Source: Anaerohabitans sp964387285 (lineage in GTDB: Bacteria; Zhuqueibacterota; Zhuqueibacteria; Residuimicrobiales; Residuimicrobiaceae). Taken from it: a DNA stretch of 64,000 nt. Below are positions 44,217 to 57,300 of this stretch, piece by piece. Location: NCBI GenBank assembly GCA_964387285.1, contig CAYLWO010000018.1, forward strand, positions 19,305 to 83,304, written 5' to 3'. The first letter of the stretch is position 1; every line of letters starts with the position of its first letter. The notes under the pieces were generated by a model. The model searched no databases and had not been told where the DNA came from. It worked only from the letters and a program-made list of their open reading frames with translations. Made by a program: the position numbers and the translations under genes.

Positions 44217-47200
44217 TCATTTTAGCAAAATCATTTTTTTTGTACTCTTGCGAGAAACCGCAGATTGCCATTCTGAGCTTTCTAACTCAATTTGATAAAA
44301 ATAGATACCACTTGGCAAGTTCATAGGAGACCAATGTATTGCATATTCGCCTTGTTCCTTCATTTCATCTACCAGCTTGGCTACTTCATGTCCTATACAA
44401 TCGAAAACTCGCAACCTCGTTTTGCAACGCTCCATCGTAGTAAAACGAATGGTAGTAGATGCATTAAATGGATTGGGGTAATTTTGCAGCAAAGTATACA
44501 CATTAGGATTCCCGTTTCGCATTTCTACACTTGTATTACTGAATTTAAAATCCAATATTCCTTCATAATATCCTTTATTTCCTAACCAATTCCATTGCAC
44601 AGAGATTAAGTTGTCGCCCTTTAAATAAATGGTCTTTGTCGGATAACCGGAAATAAACTCAGCTACAGACACTGGATTATCAATATCTGTAATATCCAAA
44701 ATATTAAAACCTGTTATCGTGGCAATGGCTATCCTGTTTTGATCGTTCCACACATCCACGATATAATTATCCGGATTAAGGTATTTATCCGCAACTATTT
44801 TACCAAGTAAATTAGGCATGTCCGGATTGTCCAAATTATAGATCAGCAGGGTATCGCTGCCGAACATATAAAAGCTCCCGTCTAATTGCTTAATTTTTGA
44901 ACATCGGGCAGGTAATATAAACTCCTTCAGAAGATTCGGCGTGGAAATATTTTTTATGTCCAGCAGCAACAAGCTTTGGCTTTTTGTTGATAAACAATAC
45001 AAGACTTGATTCTTAATGGTAAAGTTCTCCCAGTTCATTGAATTTTTAAACCAGGTGGTCATTTTAGGAGATCGGGGATCAGAAAAGTCATAGATTTGTA
45101 GTCCATCTATTCCGAATGAGATAAAAAGATATTTATCTGCAACATAAAGGCATTTTCCATTCAGTTGGCCTAATTGAATGGTACTAAATGGAGAAAAGGA
45201 TTGGCTCGTACCAATCTTAAAGAAGAGAATTCTATGAAAACTATCAAATCCTATCAATAAAGAATCATTTACATAAAAATCGCGCAAACCAGCACCGATA
45301 AGATCTACTGACCAAAAAGGAGCAGAAGAGATTTCGGGATGCAGTATCACGAAACTATTTAATCCGACGTTGAGCCATAATTGATTATTAAAATATTTAA
45401 AATCAGAATATCCATAATAAGATGGATGGATAGGCAAATCATTTATATTTTGATTGTGGCCGATTTGTAAATTACGCAAAAAAGGAATTACCGAAAAATT
45501 TGTAAAAGTAGTATCTGCAAGGCTGCCATCGTTGACAATGAGACTCAAATTATGGTCTCCTGCTCTCCAAGGTTTATAAACTGTCGTTGCGGCTCGCGGG
45601 TACCTAAAGTAACCCGCTACGGTATCCTGTTCTGACCAACTTATCCTCCCTGCTCCTCGAAAATCCAACAATGGAGATGAATAATTCCAGCAGTATTCCA
45701 ACGAATCCCGATCAAGATCAAAGGAAGAAGATCCATCAATAATAATCGAGTCACCAAGAGTGATTTGTGATGGTAATGCAGCGATTCTGGCCGTTGGTTT
45801 ATTCTTCGAGATGCCTCCCCAAGTCCAATCCGTCGTCTTGTAGAAAATGTCCCATCCAGCCCTCCTGCGGTTGTCCTGCCAGGTAAGGATTATTTTCTCT
45901 GATGCTGTCGTTGCTTGTGGAGCTAATTCTTCGCCATCTTTGACCAGTCGATGATTCGTACCGTACTTGCGGCCGTCAGCGAAAAATTTTTGCGCAAAAA
46001 CGTCCGGATTCCCGATTCCATTCCGATAATCTTCCCAGACGATGATAAAGTCACCATTCTCCCCGATTGTAACGGAAGGCTTTCCTTGTGGCAGACCCGT
46101 CGCATCGTCGTTTACTTGTTGATTGATTCCTTGCAGGCCATCCCCTGCAAAAGTCAATCGCTGCAGGTAAATATCATTGTTGCCATTTCGACTGTCGATC
46201 CAACAAATGACTATATGGCCGTCGTTATCGATGGCAACAGCAGAAGCACCTTGATATGTTGCAGTAAAATCTTGATTGACAAGGTTGTTTTTACCGATTT
46301 TGTTGCCAGATTTGTCATATTTCTGATAATAGATGTCCCCATTCCCATTACGATAATCATCCCAGGTTATGATCGCATTCCCTTGATCATCCATTGCAGC
46401 AGCCGGATAAGCCTGACTTGCTGCTTTTCCATCATCGTTCACGAGATTATTGACGCCTATCTTTTGGCCGGAAAAGGAATAACGCTGCATATAGATATCC
46501 CGCTCATTGTTGTTGCGCCGGTCTCGCCAGGCTACTATAAAATTTCCGATACTATCCGCAGCAATACAAGGCCACGACTGAGAACTTTTTCCAATATCAT
46601 CGTTTACTTTTTCATTCACGCCAATTCGCTCACCATTTATAGCAAATCTTTGTAGATAAATATCTCCATTTTCATATGGTGAATTAGTCCAAGTAACCAC
46701 ACTATGACCAGAACGATCCATTGTAACCTTGTGAGATACCCCAATTACGTCAAGTGAAACATCGTTTACCTTGATGTTTTTTATAGAAGCCTGACCTTTT
46801 AAAGAATAGGTCTTCATATAGATATCAGGAGAGTTTAGATTATTTCTGAAATCTTTCCAAGTAATGGCAAAATGATCGGAGGCATCCGAAGCGATCGACG
46901 GATCGGATTGCTCTGCTGAATTTGCATCATCATTTACCTCTTGTTGAAAACCATCCATCCGATAGAAAGAATTAAATTTTTGCCTGCATATGTTGCCTTC
47001 CATAGCTACCCAGATCAAATCAAAGGAGTTCAACTTGCCAATTGCAGCTATAGGACCTTCGTAAGCATTAAACTGAAAATTTTGGTCGGTTACCTGATTT
47101 TTAGAAATTTTATTTCCCTGCTTATCAAGTACTTGAAAATAGAACCGTCCATTTTGTTTAAAGCCGATTTGAAACATGCCCCAATAATCGATAAACGCAA

Positions 47201-48224
47201 GAGGTTTTACGTCGTACTCATACTGAAAGTCACTGTCATTTACCTTTTGATTGGCTCCCATTGACTGCAAATCAGGAGAATAGCATTGCGCGTAGATACT
47301 TTCGCCCTGGGTGTTGTTTCGATAATCAATCCAGGTGATTAAAACATAGCCCTCATCGTTTATGGTAATATCTGTTCCATATTGTTCCGCGCTCCCGATA
47401 TCATCATTAACGCGTTTATTAGTACCTTTAGGGGTTCCATCCCGGCGAAAAGCCTGCATATAAATATCATAATTTCCATTGCGGAAATCGTCCCATACAA
47501 TAATAAAGTCCCCATTTCTGCTGACAGCAATTTGTGGCTCACTCTGCACCTGACTAGTTGCATCTGTATTCACTTTCGTCCGACTGATTTGGATTAATCC
47601 ATCTTTTGATACTTTTTGGTAATAAATGTCCCCATCATCATCAGTGCGATTCTCTCCCCAGGTCACAATGGCGCTTGCCAAAGAGTCTTCAGCAATCGAA
47701 GGATATGAGACGCCGATCCCTTGCCTGACGTCCGTGAGTTGATGATTAGAACCATATTTTTGGCCATTTGCATCATAATTCTGCAAAAATAGGCAAGATC
47801 CTACCCCGCGATAATCGGTCCAAACGATAGCAAATCGACCAGACTTGCTTGTGGCCAAGTTGGGATTATATTGATCAAACATGCCATGGTCGTCGTTTAC
47901 TCTTTCATTTCGATATGGAAAGGTATCTAATCTTTGCATATAAATATCCGGATGTCCATTCCGGTAATCTTCCCAGACGATTATTTGGTTTCCTGAAGTA
48001 TCACTGGCGGTCTTGACCGAAGCATGATGTCCGGCTTTTTGATTGTCATCATTCACCAAAATATCATTGATTGCAGAAATAGATTGGGTAGGCGAACCGA
48101 TGTCGGATGCGAATAACATTTCGAACCCGTTCGAATGAGGGAGAGTCGTACAAATGTGAAAAATGCCGGGCTGGACGATAAAAATAAGGGCCCCTAGTAA
48201 CAAACGAGGATAAAAGGATTTCAT
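44217..48224 (-). CDS. Large T9SS-secreted repeat protein (VNDD/DYRNGN propeller repeats, PKD, LVIVD-like)
   Basis: 1335 residues from the ATG at 48224, which has GGAGGAAT upstream; a frame from 48296 adds 24 residues without a signal. Signal peptide (residues 1-25), then more than a dozen about 50-60-residue repeats with the pattern VNDD...PSIA.D..GNFIITWDDYRNGN.DIYMQR (residues about 60-790), a beta-propeller-forming family seen in extracellular proteins. A PKD-type Ig domain (about 820-900, KPTARIAALPSQITLGDSIIIDG) follows, then LVIVD-type propeller repeats (about 925-1210) and a T9SS sorting domain (QNYPNPFNAST to MILLK). Probable cell-surface adhesin or polymer-binding protein; no catalytic motif was found. 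Confidence 0.9.
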   Translation of the reverse strand: MKSFYPRLLLGALIFIVQPGIFHICTTLPHSNGFEMLFASDIGSPTQSISAINDILVNDDNQKAGHHASVKTASDTSGNQIIVWEDYRNGHPDIYMQRLDTFPYRNERVNDDHGMFDQYNPNLATSKSGRFAIVWTDYRGVGSCLFLQNYDANGQKYGSNHQLTDVRQGIGVSYPSIAEDSLASAIVTWGENRTDDDGDIYYQKVSKDGLIQISRTKVNTDATSQVQSEPQIAVSRNGDFIIVWDDFRNGNYDIYMQAFRRDGTPKGTNKRVNDDIGSAEQYGTDITINDEGYVLITWIDYRNNTQGESIYAQCYSPDLQSMGANQKVNDSDFQYEYDVKPLAFIDYWGMFQIGFKQNGRFYFQVLDKQGNKISKNQVTDQNFQFNAYEGPIAAIGKLNSFDLIWVAMEGNICRQKFNSFYRMDGFQQEVNDDANSAEQSDPSIASDASDHFAITWKDFRNNLNSPDIYMKTYSLKGQASIKNIKVNDVSLDVIGVSHKVTMDRSGHSVVTWTNSPYENGDIYLQRFAINGERIGVNEKVNDDIGKSSQSWPCIAADSIGNFIVAWRDRRNNNERDIYMQRYSFSGQKIGVNNLVNDDGKAASQAYPAAAMDDQGNAIITWDDYRNGNGDIYYQKYDKSGNKIGKNNLVNQDFTATYQGASAVAIDNDGHIVICWIDSRNGNNDIYLQRLTFAGDGLQGINQQVNDDATGLPQGKPSVTIGENGDFIIVWEDYRNGIGNPDVFAQKFFADGRKYGTNHRLVKDGEELAPQATTASEKIILTWQDNRRRAGWDIFYKTTDWTWGGISKNKPTARIAALPSQITLGDSIIIDGSSSFDLDRDSLEYCWNYSSPLLDFRGAGRISWSEQDTVAGYFRYPRAATTVYKPWRAGDHNLSLIVNDGSLADTTFTNFSVIPFLRNLQIGHNQNINDLPIHPSYYGYSDFKYFNNQLWLNVGLNSFVILHPEISSAPFWSVDLIGAGLRDFYVNDSLLIGFDSFHRILFFKIGTSQSFSPFSTIQLGQLNGKCLYVADKYLFISFGIDGLQIYDFSDPRSPKMTTWFKNSMNWENFTIKNQVLYCLSTKSQSLLLLDIKNISTPNLLKEFILPARCSKIKQLDGSFYMFGSDTLLIYNLDNPDMPNLLGKIVADKYLNPDNYIVDVWNDQNRIAIATITGFNILDITDIDNPVSVAEFISGYPTKTIYLKGDNLISVQWNWLGNKGYYEGILDFKFSNTSVEMRNGNPNVYTLLQNYPNPFNASTTIRFTTMERCKTRLRVFDCIGHEVAKLVDEMKEQGEYAIHWSPMNLPSGIYFYQIELESSEWQSAVSRKSTKKMILLK

Positions 48225-48312
48225 GATTCCTCCAATAATATGGTTTTCAAACACTACGCCGTAAGTTCCGGAAAAGAGATAATGGTCAATCACCATTCCA
48301 TTTTAGAGATGG

Positions 48313-51300
48313 TCATTTTAATAAAAGCAATTTTTTGGTTTGAATGAAACGATTCGTCGACGAAGCGTTTTGAACAATTGCTTCCAACCGATATAAATAC
48401 ATACCACTGGCAACCTCCTCACTCGCATCATTTGTACCATTCCATTGGATCGAATGAAAACCGGCAATCATGTTTCTATTCAATAGCGTCTTTATCTTCT
48501 GTCCTAAAATATTATAAATGCTTAGCTTTACATGAGTAGCCGACGGCAAATCAAAACGAAATGTCGTGCTCGGATTAAACGGATTGGGATAATTTTGGAA
48601 CAGAGCATATTTTTCAGGCAGGACTCCCTCACTGGAGGCCACAGTGGTTGCTCTCGGATCAAGCGTTATCGATGCATCTGCTTTGTTCTTTATCGGCTCG
48701 ACATTGCCGGCGAAATCCGTGGCAATGGTATAAAAACGATAGGTACTGCCCCAATCTCCCGAAAAGACGAGTGATGTATCCGATGCCGTATCCTCGTACA
48801 GTTCAAAGGGACCTCCATTTTCAGAGACAAAAACCTTGAAGCTTTGAATTCTGGATCCGTCGGCATCATCCGTGCCGGCCCATTTCAACGTAAATGTTTT
48901 TACATTCAAGACCGGAGTTAGTGCGGTAACGAGGCTGTGCGGAACACCGGCATCGATAGTATTGAAAATTCCCGGCGTTTCAATCGGTGCATTGATATCA
49001 AAGATGATGCTTGCGCGGGCATGCACGATGTCGCCGGAACAGCTGTTTAGTTTAGGACGAATGGAATAATTGACAAAACCCTCTCCGTGATGGAATGCAT
49101 CGTTGATTTTTAGAAATCCTGCAAAAGCCGGCACTTCACCGGTCGCCGGATCAATCGAAGTAAAGGTCCAAAAGATGTTATTGGTGTTGACATCAATACC
49201 GGCATTCACATCCACATACAAGCCAAGAGAATCAGAAAAATCCAACCGTTTGGTGTAAGCGGCAGAATTTTCCGGCACTTGAAAAATAGAGTTGCCGAAA
49301 CCAAAGCTTCCCAATCGAAAACTGCGTGCATCCAGAGTACTGTCGAGTTGTTGGGTGATGCGGACAATTTGGGCGGGCGCTGTCGCCTGGTTCGGGTCGT
49401 TTTCAAAGTGGATCGTATAGGACAGCGTTTGCGTTGAGGTAATCCATCTCCTTTCACCGTAACCTTCTGGTCCCCAGATGTCATTGGGATCACGGGGTTG
49501 ACCAATAGGTATATTAGCGCCCGGTCTGCTGCCAGGGCCTCGAGGTTCAGGATCTTGATTGTTGGGGATGCCATCTCCATCCATATCATTGTCTTGGTCG
49601 TTGGGGATGCCATCTCCATCCATATCTGAATCACTTCCATTCGCTATACCATCGCCATCGATATCATCATCCTCACTATTTGGAATTCCATCGCCATCGA
49701 CATCTCTATCTTCACCATTTAGAATTCCATCGCCATCGACATCCGGATCTTTGCCATTTGGAATTCGATCGCCGTCAATATCCGGATCCTTGCCGTTTGG
49801 TATCCCGTCGCCATCGACATCCGGGTCTTTGCCGTTTGGCATCCCATCGCCATCTACGTCATCATCATCACCATTTTTTTTGCCGTCACCATCGATATCA
49901 TCATCCTTATCGTCCGGGATGCCGTCGCAATCAGTGTCATTTTCGCAGCATCCTTCATCATCTACAATTATATCGCCTTTAATTTTCTCGGACATATGAA
50001 TATAAGTCAAATAGGTAGACGCCCATCCGCAGAAATTTAAATTAGCGGCCGCATCGTCCAGAGCGGATAATCCTAAATGAAAGTCATAAAGATCATTAAA
50101 CAGATACTCCACTGTAGCTGAATAGGTAACTTTTTTTTCACCCTTTTTCGAACATTTTTCTCCTTCTTTATTAATATGATACACGTTACCTTCCCATGGT
50201 GTTCTCATACCACCAAAAGCAAATGCTAAATCCGAACCTGGCGGAATTAGTGGGATGGCATTTTGAATGGGACCTAAAGCGACATAAAAGTCCGGAGGTC
50301 GGCCCACCTGTATGTCAGTAAAATAAATATTGGATTTGGGATGACCGGTTTTAAAATCAATTTCGATTTGTTTCTTGATATGTTTTTCTTCTGCATCATA
50401 TCTAACCATCGCATAGCTGCGTTTAGCTCCAACATGAAGCCGCAACTCACCTGCCACAAGCGAATAATTACTATATACTTGCGGAGCAGAATTCTTGTCA
50501 AGAAACAACGAAAGATGTCGGGCGGCAGTAACAGCAAAGCAAGGTGGTTGAGTAAGTAATGAACCAAATTCGCGCAGCCGATCACGAAGAGATAGCAAAA
50601 GAAGCGGGTTACAATCCCATTCTGTCTTCACTTTAGAAAATTGGGTGATATCATCAGCATGAATAATAAAGTCTTCGCCGCGATTAAACGGGTTGTGCGT
50701 TAAATTCTTATCTTTTATTATGAATGTAGTATCCCGATCAACTTCATTTAATAATGCAATAAGAAGGTCTTCATAATTGAAATCCGATACACCTTCTCGC
50801 TGCAAACGAGTAGCGGTTGCTGATAATAGCTGCTGATATTTTCCCCAATCGTTTTGTAGAGCCCTATTCAAAAACGTAACTGAACTTTGCCAATTGACAG
50901 AATTTTCAGAAATACCTAAATTTATCATCTCTTGAGCAAAATCGAGAGGAATTTTAGATTCACTTGCTTGAATAATTGTTACATGCAACGTATCCATCTG
51001 AACAGGTGCAATGATATTAATAGGTACAGTTGTAGATTCACCTGGACGCAACAAGCCGGCCGGACCTTGTTTTGATATAGCTAATATTTGATAGATATTA
51101 TTATATTCTGACACAGTACCATTAATCGCTGCATCGATGCTGGGCATTCCATAAAGCAGTAATAAAGGACTTGGCATATCATTATTCGATTGATTAGAAA
51201 CTTGTAAAAGTACTTCAAACTTTTGTCCTGCGCGAACCTGAGACGGTGCATTAATTTCCATCGTCATAGGAGACGGATTGAATGGAACAACATTAAAAAT

Positions 51301-54300
51301 ATTTGGCAGAGTCGAAATAGTAGAGTCTATCTTAAACTTATAGTGTGGTTCAGCATTCGTATTAAAATCGATTCGGGCTTCCATCTGCTTGATTTCCATA
51401 TTATAATTAGCAATTCTCATATCCTTTAAATCAAACGTAGCATAGACTTCTGTCGGATCGATCCAATATATAGACTTGCTAGCAAGTCGTGTTTCCGTAT
51501 TGAACAGGTTTGCAGCTAGATTAGGAGTAAATTCTGCTCCACGTATCCGAATCGTCACCTCTCCCCCCTGTCCGCCTTCGTGAAGATCGATGCTCTCAAT
51601 TCCAAACTCAAGAATGTTGGCTGACAAAGAAAATTCCAGTGAATCCTTTTTCATAGCGCTGTTACGAACCATTAAATAATAGGTGCCTTCCCGTTGGTTG
51701 GGCACTGTAATCTGTTGATTCGCTTTCAGCGGTTCATCACTTTTATAATCAAACTCGGTTCTACTCGGCACATCTGCAAATCGTAAGTACAGCTCATTAA
51801 CTGCGGTTTCTTCTGCGCTGTCAAAGCGTATACGCATCGTTTTGCCGTTTGCTGGCGCCTCTATTTGATAGTACCTCATCTCTCCCTTAGCCAACCTGGC
51901 TTTTTTCGGTATTCCTAATTTCAGTTCGGGTATATCCGTCTCCATCGTATCTATGGAAACTAGAGTGTTATTGCTATCGTCGCTTTCACGGATATTATTA
52001 CGTATATCCGTACGTACAATGGCATGGTAGGCTCCCGGAGCAACGCCCGGCAACGGTTCCGTTATATTGCCTAGGTCATCGACTTTATAGAGTTTCGTCA
52101 GATTGGCCGACATCTTAAATATTTTCGAACCGCCCGAAAGCAAGTCGATAGAGTGGTCCAGCACCCCGAGTAGAGGATCGTCGATCTGCCAGGTTGTGTC
52201 AGAAGAGATGTAAACCGCATCGCGTAAACGACCGGTGGCACGGTGCTCCCCTTGATTCTGAAGAGTCCATTGGATTGTGGCATTCTCTCCGGGAATAGCG
52301 TTGGCTGGGACGGTAATATCTTTAACCACCAAATCAGCAGGCAGGGATTGAATGGCGGCGAGGCCGGTGGCAGCCGTGTTATTGTCTTCGCCATTATGCT
52401 CATATAAATCATTCCTGCTATCATTATTAAAAATTAAAAAATAGGCGCCGGACGCGAAAACAGGGATATCAACTTCTAGACTATCCGAATAAGAAGCGTC
52501 GGCTGCCAAGGCCCCATTTCTTTTATAAGTGCCTATGCACATATCGCCTTTATCAAGTTTGGCATCTGCAGATAGAAAGATCGCTTCGTACCAAACCGAT
52601 TTTGTAGTAACGCCCGGGCCTTTATTCAGCACACTCCATTTTACAAGCATGGGTTGTCCGGAACGCACCTGGCCAGGCGCTACAAGTTGAGCGACTGCTA
52701 AATCGGGCGAAGGGGTCAATGAAACAATGAGCGGTATAGATGAGACCATCGTATTATTACTGCGATTGGCATCCGTCGATTGTCCATCAGCGTCACTGCA
52801 GAGGAATACATAAAAACTGCCAAAAAGGCCGTCCGGCAACGTAACAGCGGTTGCCTGAGTATAACTTTCTCCGGGCCTCAGCACGCCGCTATGTCTGCAC
52901 GATAAAAGTAAATAATCTGCAGCAGGATTTAAATTCAAATCCGGAGACAGATAAACTTTGTCCAACCAGTCAGAAATTATAGTAGTGCCTGAGCCGTTGT
53001 TCTTGACGATCCAATTCAGTGCCAGCGCTTGCCCTGAATTGCCGGTTTTAGGCGGTTTAAATTCAGCAATGGTCAGATCAATGGGCGGATACGGACGGAT
53101 GTAAAGCTGGCTTGCCTGACTGGTGTTGTTTGCTTCATCTGTATGCTCATAAACACTGTTTTCTATATCGGTTTGCACCACAATAGAGTAAGTTCCGCTA
53201 TAGCTGGTCGGCAGAGTTGCGGTACGAGATTGCGTATAACTTTGCCCAGCGCCGAGTGGTTTTGCATACCCAGCACTTGCCAACAGAATAGCCTTGGCAG
53301 GATCAAAGGTTGTACCAGAACAAATCATGATTCTATCCGTCCAGGCCGGTGTACTGGCATCGCCGTTGCCGATGTTTTGCACGGTCCAGGTTACCGTCAT
53401 CCGCTCACCTGCCGTCAAGAGAGTTGCGGATTGGATATCGACCACCTGTAAATCCGGCCAAGGGGATAGCTGAACCGAAATTGGCTTTGCACAGAGAGTG
53501 ATGTTGTTATTCTCCGCAAGGTTCTCATAAATGACATTATTACAGTCCGTTTCGATAAAAATAAAATATTTTCCTGATATTCCATTGGGCAGGGAACCAC
53601 TTTGCCGTTCAATATAGGCGGAATCAGGCGGTACTTTGCCAGACCGTGCAAAAATCCCTAGAGGTATCGCCAGTGCTCGATCAAATGTCGGTTCTCTGAC
53701 AAGATATATTCGATCAGACCAAGTGATATCTGAAATGGTACCTTTGCCTTGATTCTGAACTGTCCATGCAATCTCTACAGGCTTGCCTGAACCGGCATCG
53801 TCCGGCGCTTTAATGCTTGTGACTACAAAATCAGGAGTGTTGACTGTGATCGGTCCTATCTTGCGAAGAAAATTATTGTTATCAAAAGTGTGCTCAAAAA
53901 TGCGATTATCGTCATCTGTTTTTACGTACAAAAATTTGCGGCCTGCCAGTCCACCGGGAATTTTCACTGTACCCAATTGAGTATAACTTGCACCTGGGGC
54001 CAGTGGTGCATTGTGATAAAAGACGCCAAGAGATATGGCAGAACCGGCGATAAACGAATCGGAAGGTGAAATATATAATTGATCGTTCCATCCGCTTTCA
54101 AATGGCGCGCCCGGGCCCTGATTCTGCACCGTCCATTGCACGTTGAGCAGTTGTCCAAAACTAGCTGTGTCCGGAGCAATGATATCCGTCACGACAAGAT
54201 CAGGAGGCGGCGCCAGGGTAATCTGTATCATCCTGCCGCGGTTGTTATTCATATTCTGGTTATATTCATAGACCTGGCCATCTTCGGCAACAAATTGCTC

Positions 54301-57300
54301 ATTGGCAATGTCTGTATACACAAAAAGATAATAGGTTCCATAAATTGCTTGTGGTAGTGCTATATCCAACGAAGCGGCATAACTTGAATCGGACTGGAGT
54401 GCACCGGCGTGTCGGTGCGTACCTAATGACAGTTCATCAACACGAATAATGCCAGGTCTGAGTGTAAAAATAAAGTCAAAGGTTTCGTCCTTTGAAAGAA
54501 ATACCGTGTCAAACCATTCGACTTCTTCGGTAATGCCTGGTCCCGCATTCTTAACCGTCCAATTAATCCGCAAGGTTTCTCCTGAAAACGCATTTGCCGG
54601 AGTGGTTACTGAGGAGATGCGAAGATCAGGCGGCGGCGTCAACTTGATTTGGATCGCGCTAGAGGAGACATGATTGTTTTGTTCATTTACTTCAGCAAGC
54701 ACTTCATCAACATCTGTCGATACATGGATAAAATATTCGCCAGAGATGCCGCGAGGAAGGGTGAATTCAACCATATTCTTATAAGCTTCACCGATATTCA
54801 AGTAGCTGAAATTGCTGCAAGTGCCTAATACTATCAAATCGCCGGCAGCGAAATCCGCATGTGGCGAAAGATAGATACGGTCATGCCAATCCGGTGTCTT
54901 TGTACCATCGAGGCCGATATTTTTGACAGCCCAATTAACTATCATTTTTTGGCCTGACCATGCCGTCGGTGCGGTCTGAACTGCTGATACAATCAAATCA
55001 GCAAAGTGCGCTATGAATGAGTTCGTTTCATTTGAAGACAAGCTTTCGTTCAATTTTCTGTCAATAGCCGTGATTCGGTAAAAATAAGTTTTTCCTTTTT
55101 CAATTCTGGTATCAATATAACTATTAGTATTCACTGCGACGCTGTCATATAAAGCATTTGCCGGTGAACTCGTGCTCCGATAGATACGGTATCGCAGAAC
55201 GTCGCTTGTCGGATCGGTTATCCAGGTGAGTGAATTCTGTTGCTCACTGCTTTTTACGACAAGATTTTGCGGCGCTGCAGGATATATGGTATTGATATCC
55301 TGCGTTGTTGCTACAATAGAATATTGACCGCCAGTTGACAAACTCTGGAGTTGAATGAAATAGGTGTCGGTTTTTGCGGCGGTGAAGACCAGCTTGAGAT
55401 TACCGGCGCCTGATGTAGATAAATAAGGTTCAAGCAACGGTAGTTCTCCTTTTTTAATCCGCATGATTGCATTCCACTCACCTGTTTTTTGTACAAGGAC
55501 TATTACCGAACTTAACGAATTGATGATTATCTGGTAGCGATTTTCATCCCCCTGACCGGTCAACTTTTGATTCTGTAATGATTTTTCAAGCACCAAGGGG
55601 ATGGGTGCTATCAGTTTAAGCCAGTAACCGCCTTTATCCATTCCATTCTCATCCGTGACATAGATGCAATAACTGCCCGCGGCAGGAAGTAGAAAATCAA
55701 TGACATTAGCCTGTATGCCGGACCAAGCCTGTATAAGCAGCCTGTTGTTATTATCATATAACTCTAACTTGGGATCAAAATTACCACCTACCAATTCTGT
55801 GACCCGTATGGTCACTTTATCATTGGCCTGACCCTCAAATTTGTAAACCCTCATCGCACCTGGGGTTTTTAAAGTATCCTGTACATGGCTGCCATAGCTG
55901 AGTGGTTTGGCAATGGACTTTGAATATTGCCTGCATTCAAGACTGAACCAATAACCGCCTTTATCCATTCCATTCTCATCAGTGACATAGATGCAATAAT
56001 TACCCGCGGCAGGAAGTAAAAAATCAATGACATTGGCCTGCACACCCGACCATGCTTGAGTGAGCAGTTTATTATGATCATCATATAACTCTATCTTGGG
56101 ATCAAAATTACCACCTACCAATTCTGTGACCCGTATGGTCACTTTATCATTGGCCTGACCCTCAAATTTGTATGCGCTCATTGCACCCGGAGTTTTCAAA
56201 GTATCCTGTACATAGCTGCCATAGCTGAGTGGTTTTGCAATGGACTTTGAATATTGCCGGCATTCAAGACTGAGCCAATAGCTTCCTTTATCGACTCCGT
56301 TTTCATCCGAAATATAGATACAATAACTCCCGGCGGCAGGAAGGGCAAAATCAATGACATTTGCCTGCACACCTGACCATGCTTGTGTGAGCAGTTTATT
56401 ATTATTATCATATAACTCTATCTTGGGATCAAAATTACCACCTACCAATTCTGTGGCACGTATGGTCACTTTGTCATCGGCCAGACCCTCAAATTTGTAC
56501 GCCCTCATCGCACCCGGAGTTTTTAGAGTATCCTGTACATAGCTGCCATAGCTGAGTGGTTTTGCAATGGACTTTGAATATTGCCGGCATTCAAGACTGA
56601 GCCAATAGCTTCCTTTATCGACTCCGTTTTCATCCGAAATATAGATACAATAACTCCCGGCGGCAGGAAGGGCAAAATCAATGACATTTGCCTGCACACC
56701 TGACCATGCTTGTGTGAGCAGTTTATTATTATTATCATATAACTCTATCTTGGGATCAAAATTACCACCTACCAATTCTGTGGCACGTATCGTCACCTTA
56801 TCATTGGCTTGGCCGTTAAATTCATAAACTTTTTTGGCGCCTGGTGTTTTTATGGTATCCTGGCGAAAACACCCGAAGCTTATCTTTTCTTTTTTGAAAT
56901 CCGAAACAGTGAACCGACCATTCCTGGTAATCACAGGAATGAATTGGGCTTTTTCATCAAGAACAGCTATTTGATCAATAGCAATGGAGCAGGTATCTCC
57001 TTTCATTGTTGCGGGATTGACAAGAAATGTAATATAAATTAAATCGCCGCTGCCGCTGAATGGCTCAGGCGCATTATTCAACGAGAATGCAGCCTGACCT
57101 GAGTACAAAGAGTCAGCAAGAGAAAAATAAGCTGTTAAATCGCTTTTTTCAATCTTTTGAGCCTGTAAAATATTTTTATTAAAGTGTAGCCGACAATTGA
57201 ATCGAGATAATGAGTCGGCATTGTATATTTTTATAGGAAGTCTAAATATCTGCCCAGCAACGCAAAATGTATCAGGAATGGCAGCCATGCATGTTGTGGC

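Noticed and set aside
49550..49935. Regular 36-bp repeats considered as a CRISPR array
   Set aside because: There are no unique spacers and the repeats are in-frame codons for calcium-binding DxDGDG units inside the giant protein.
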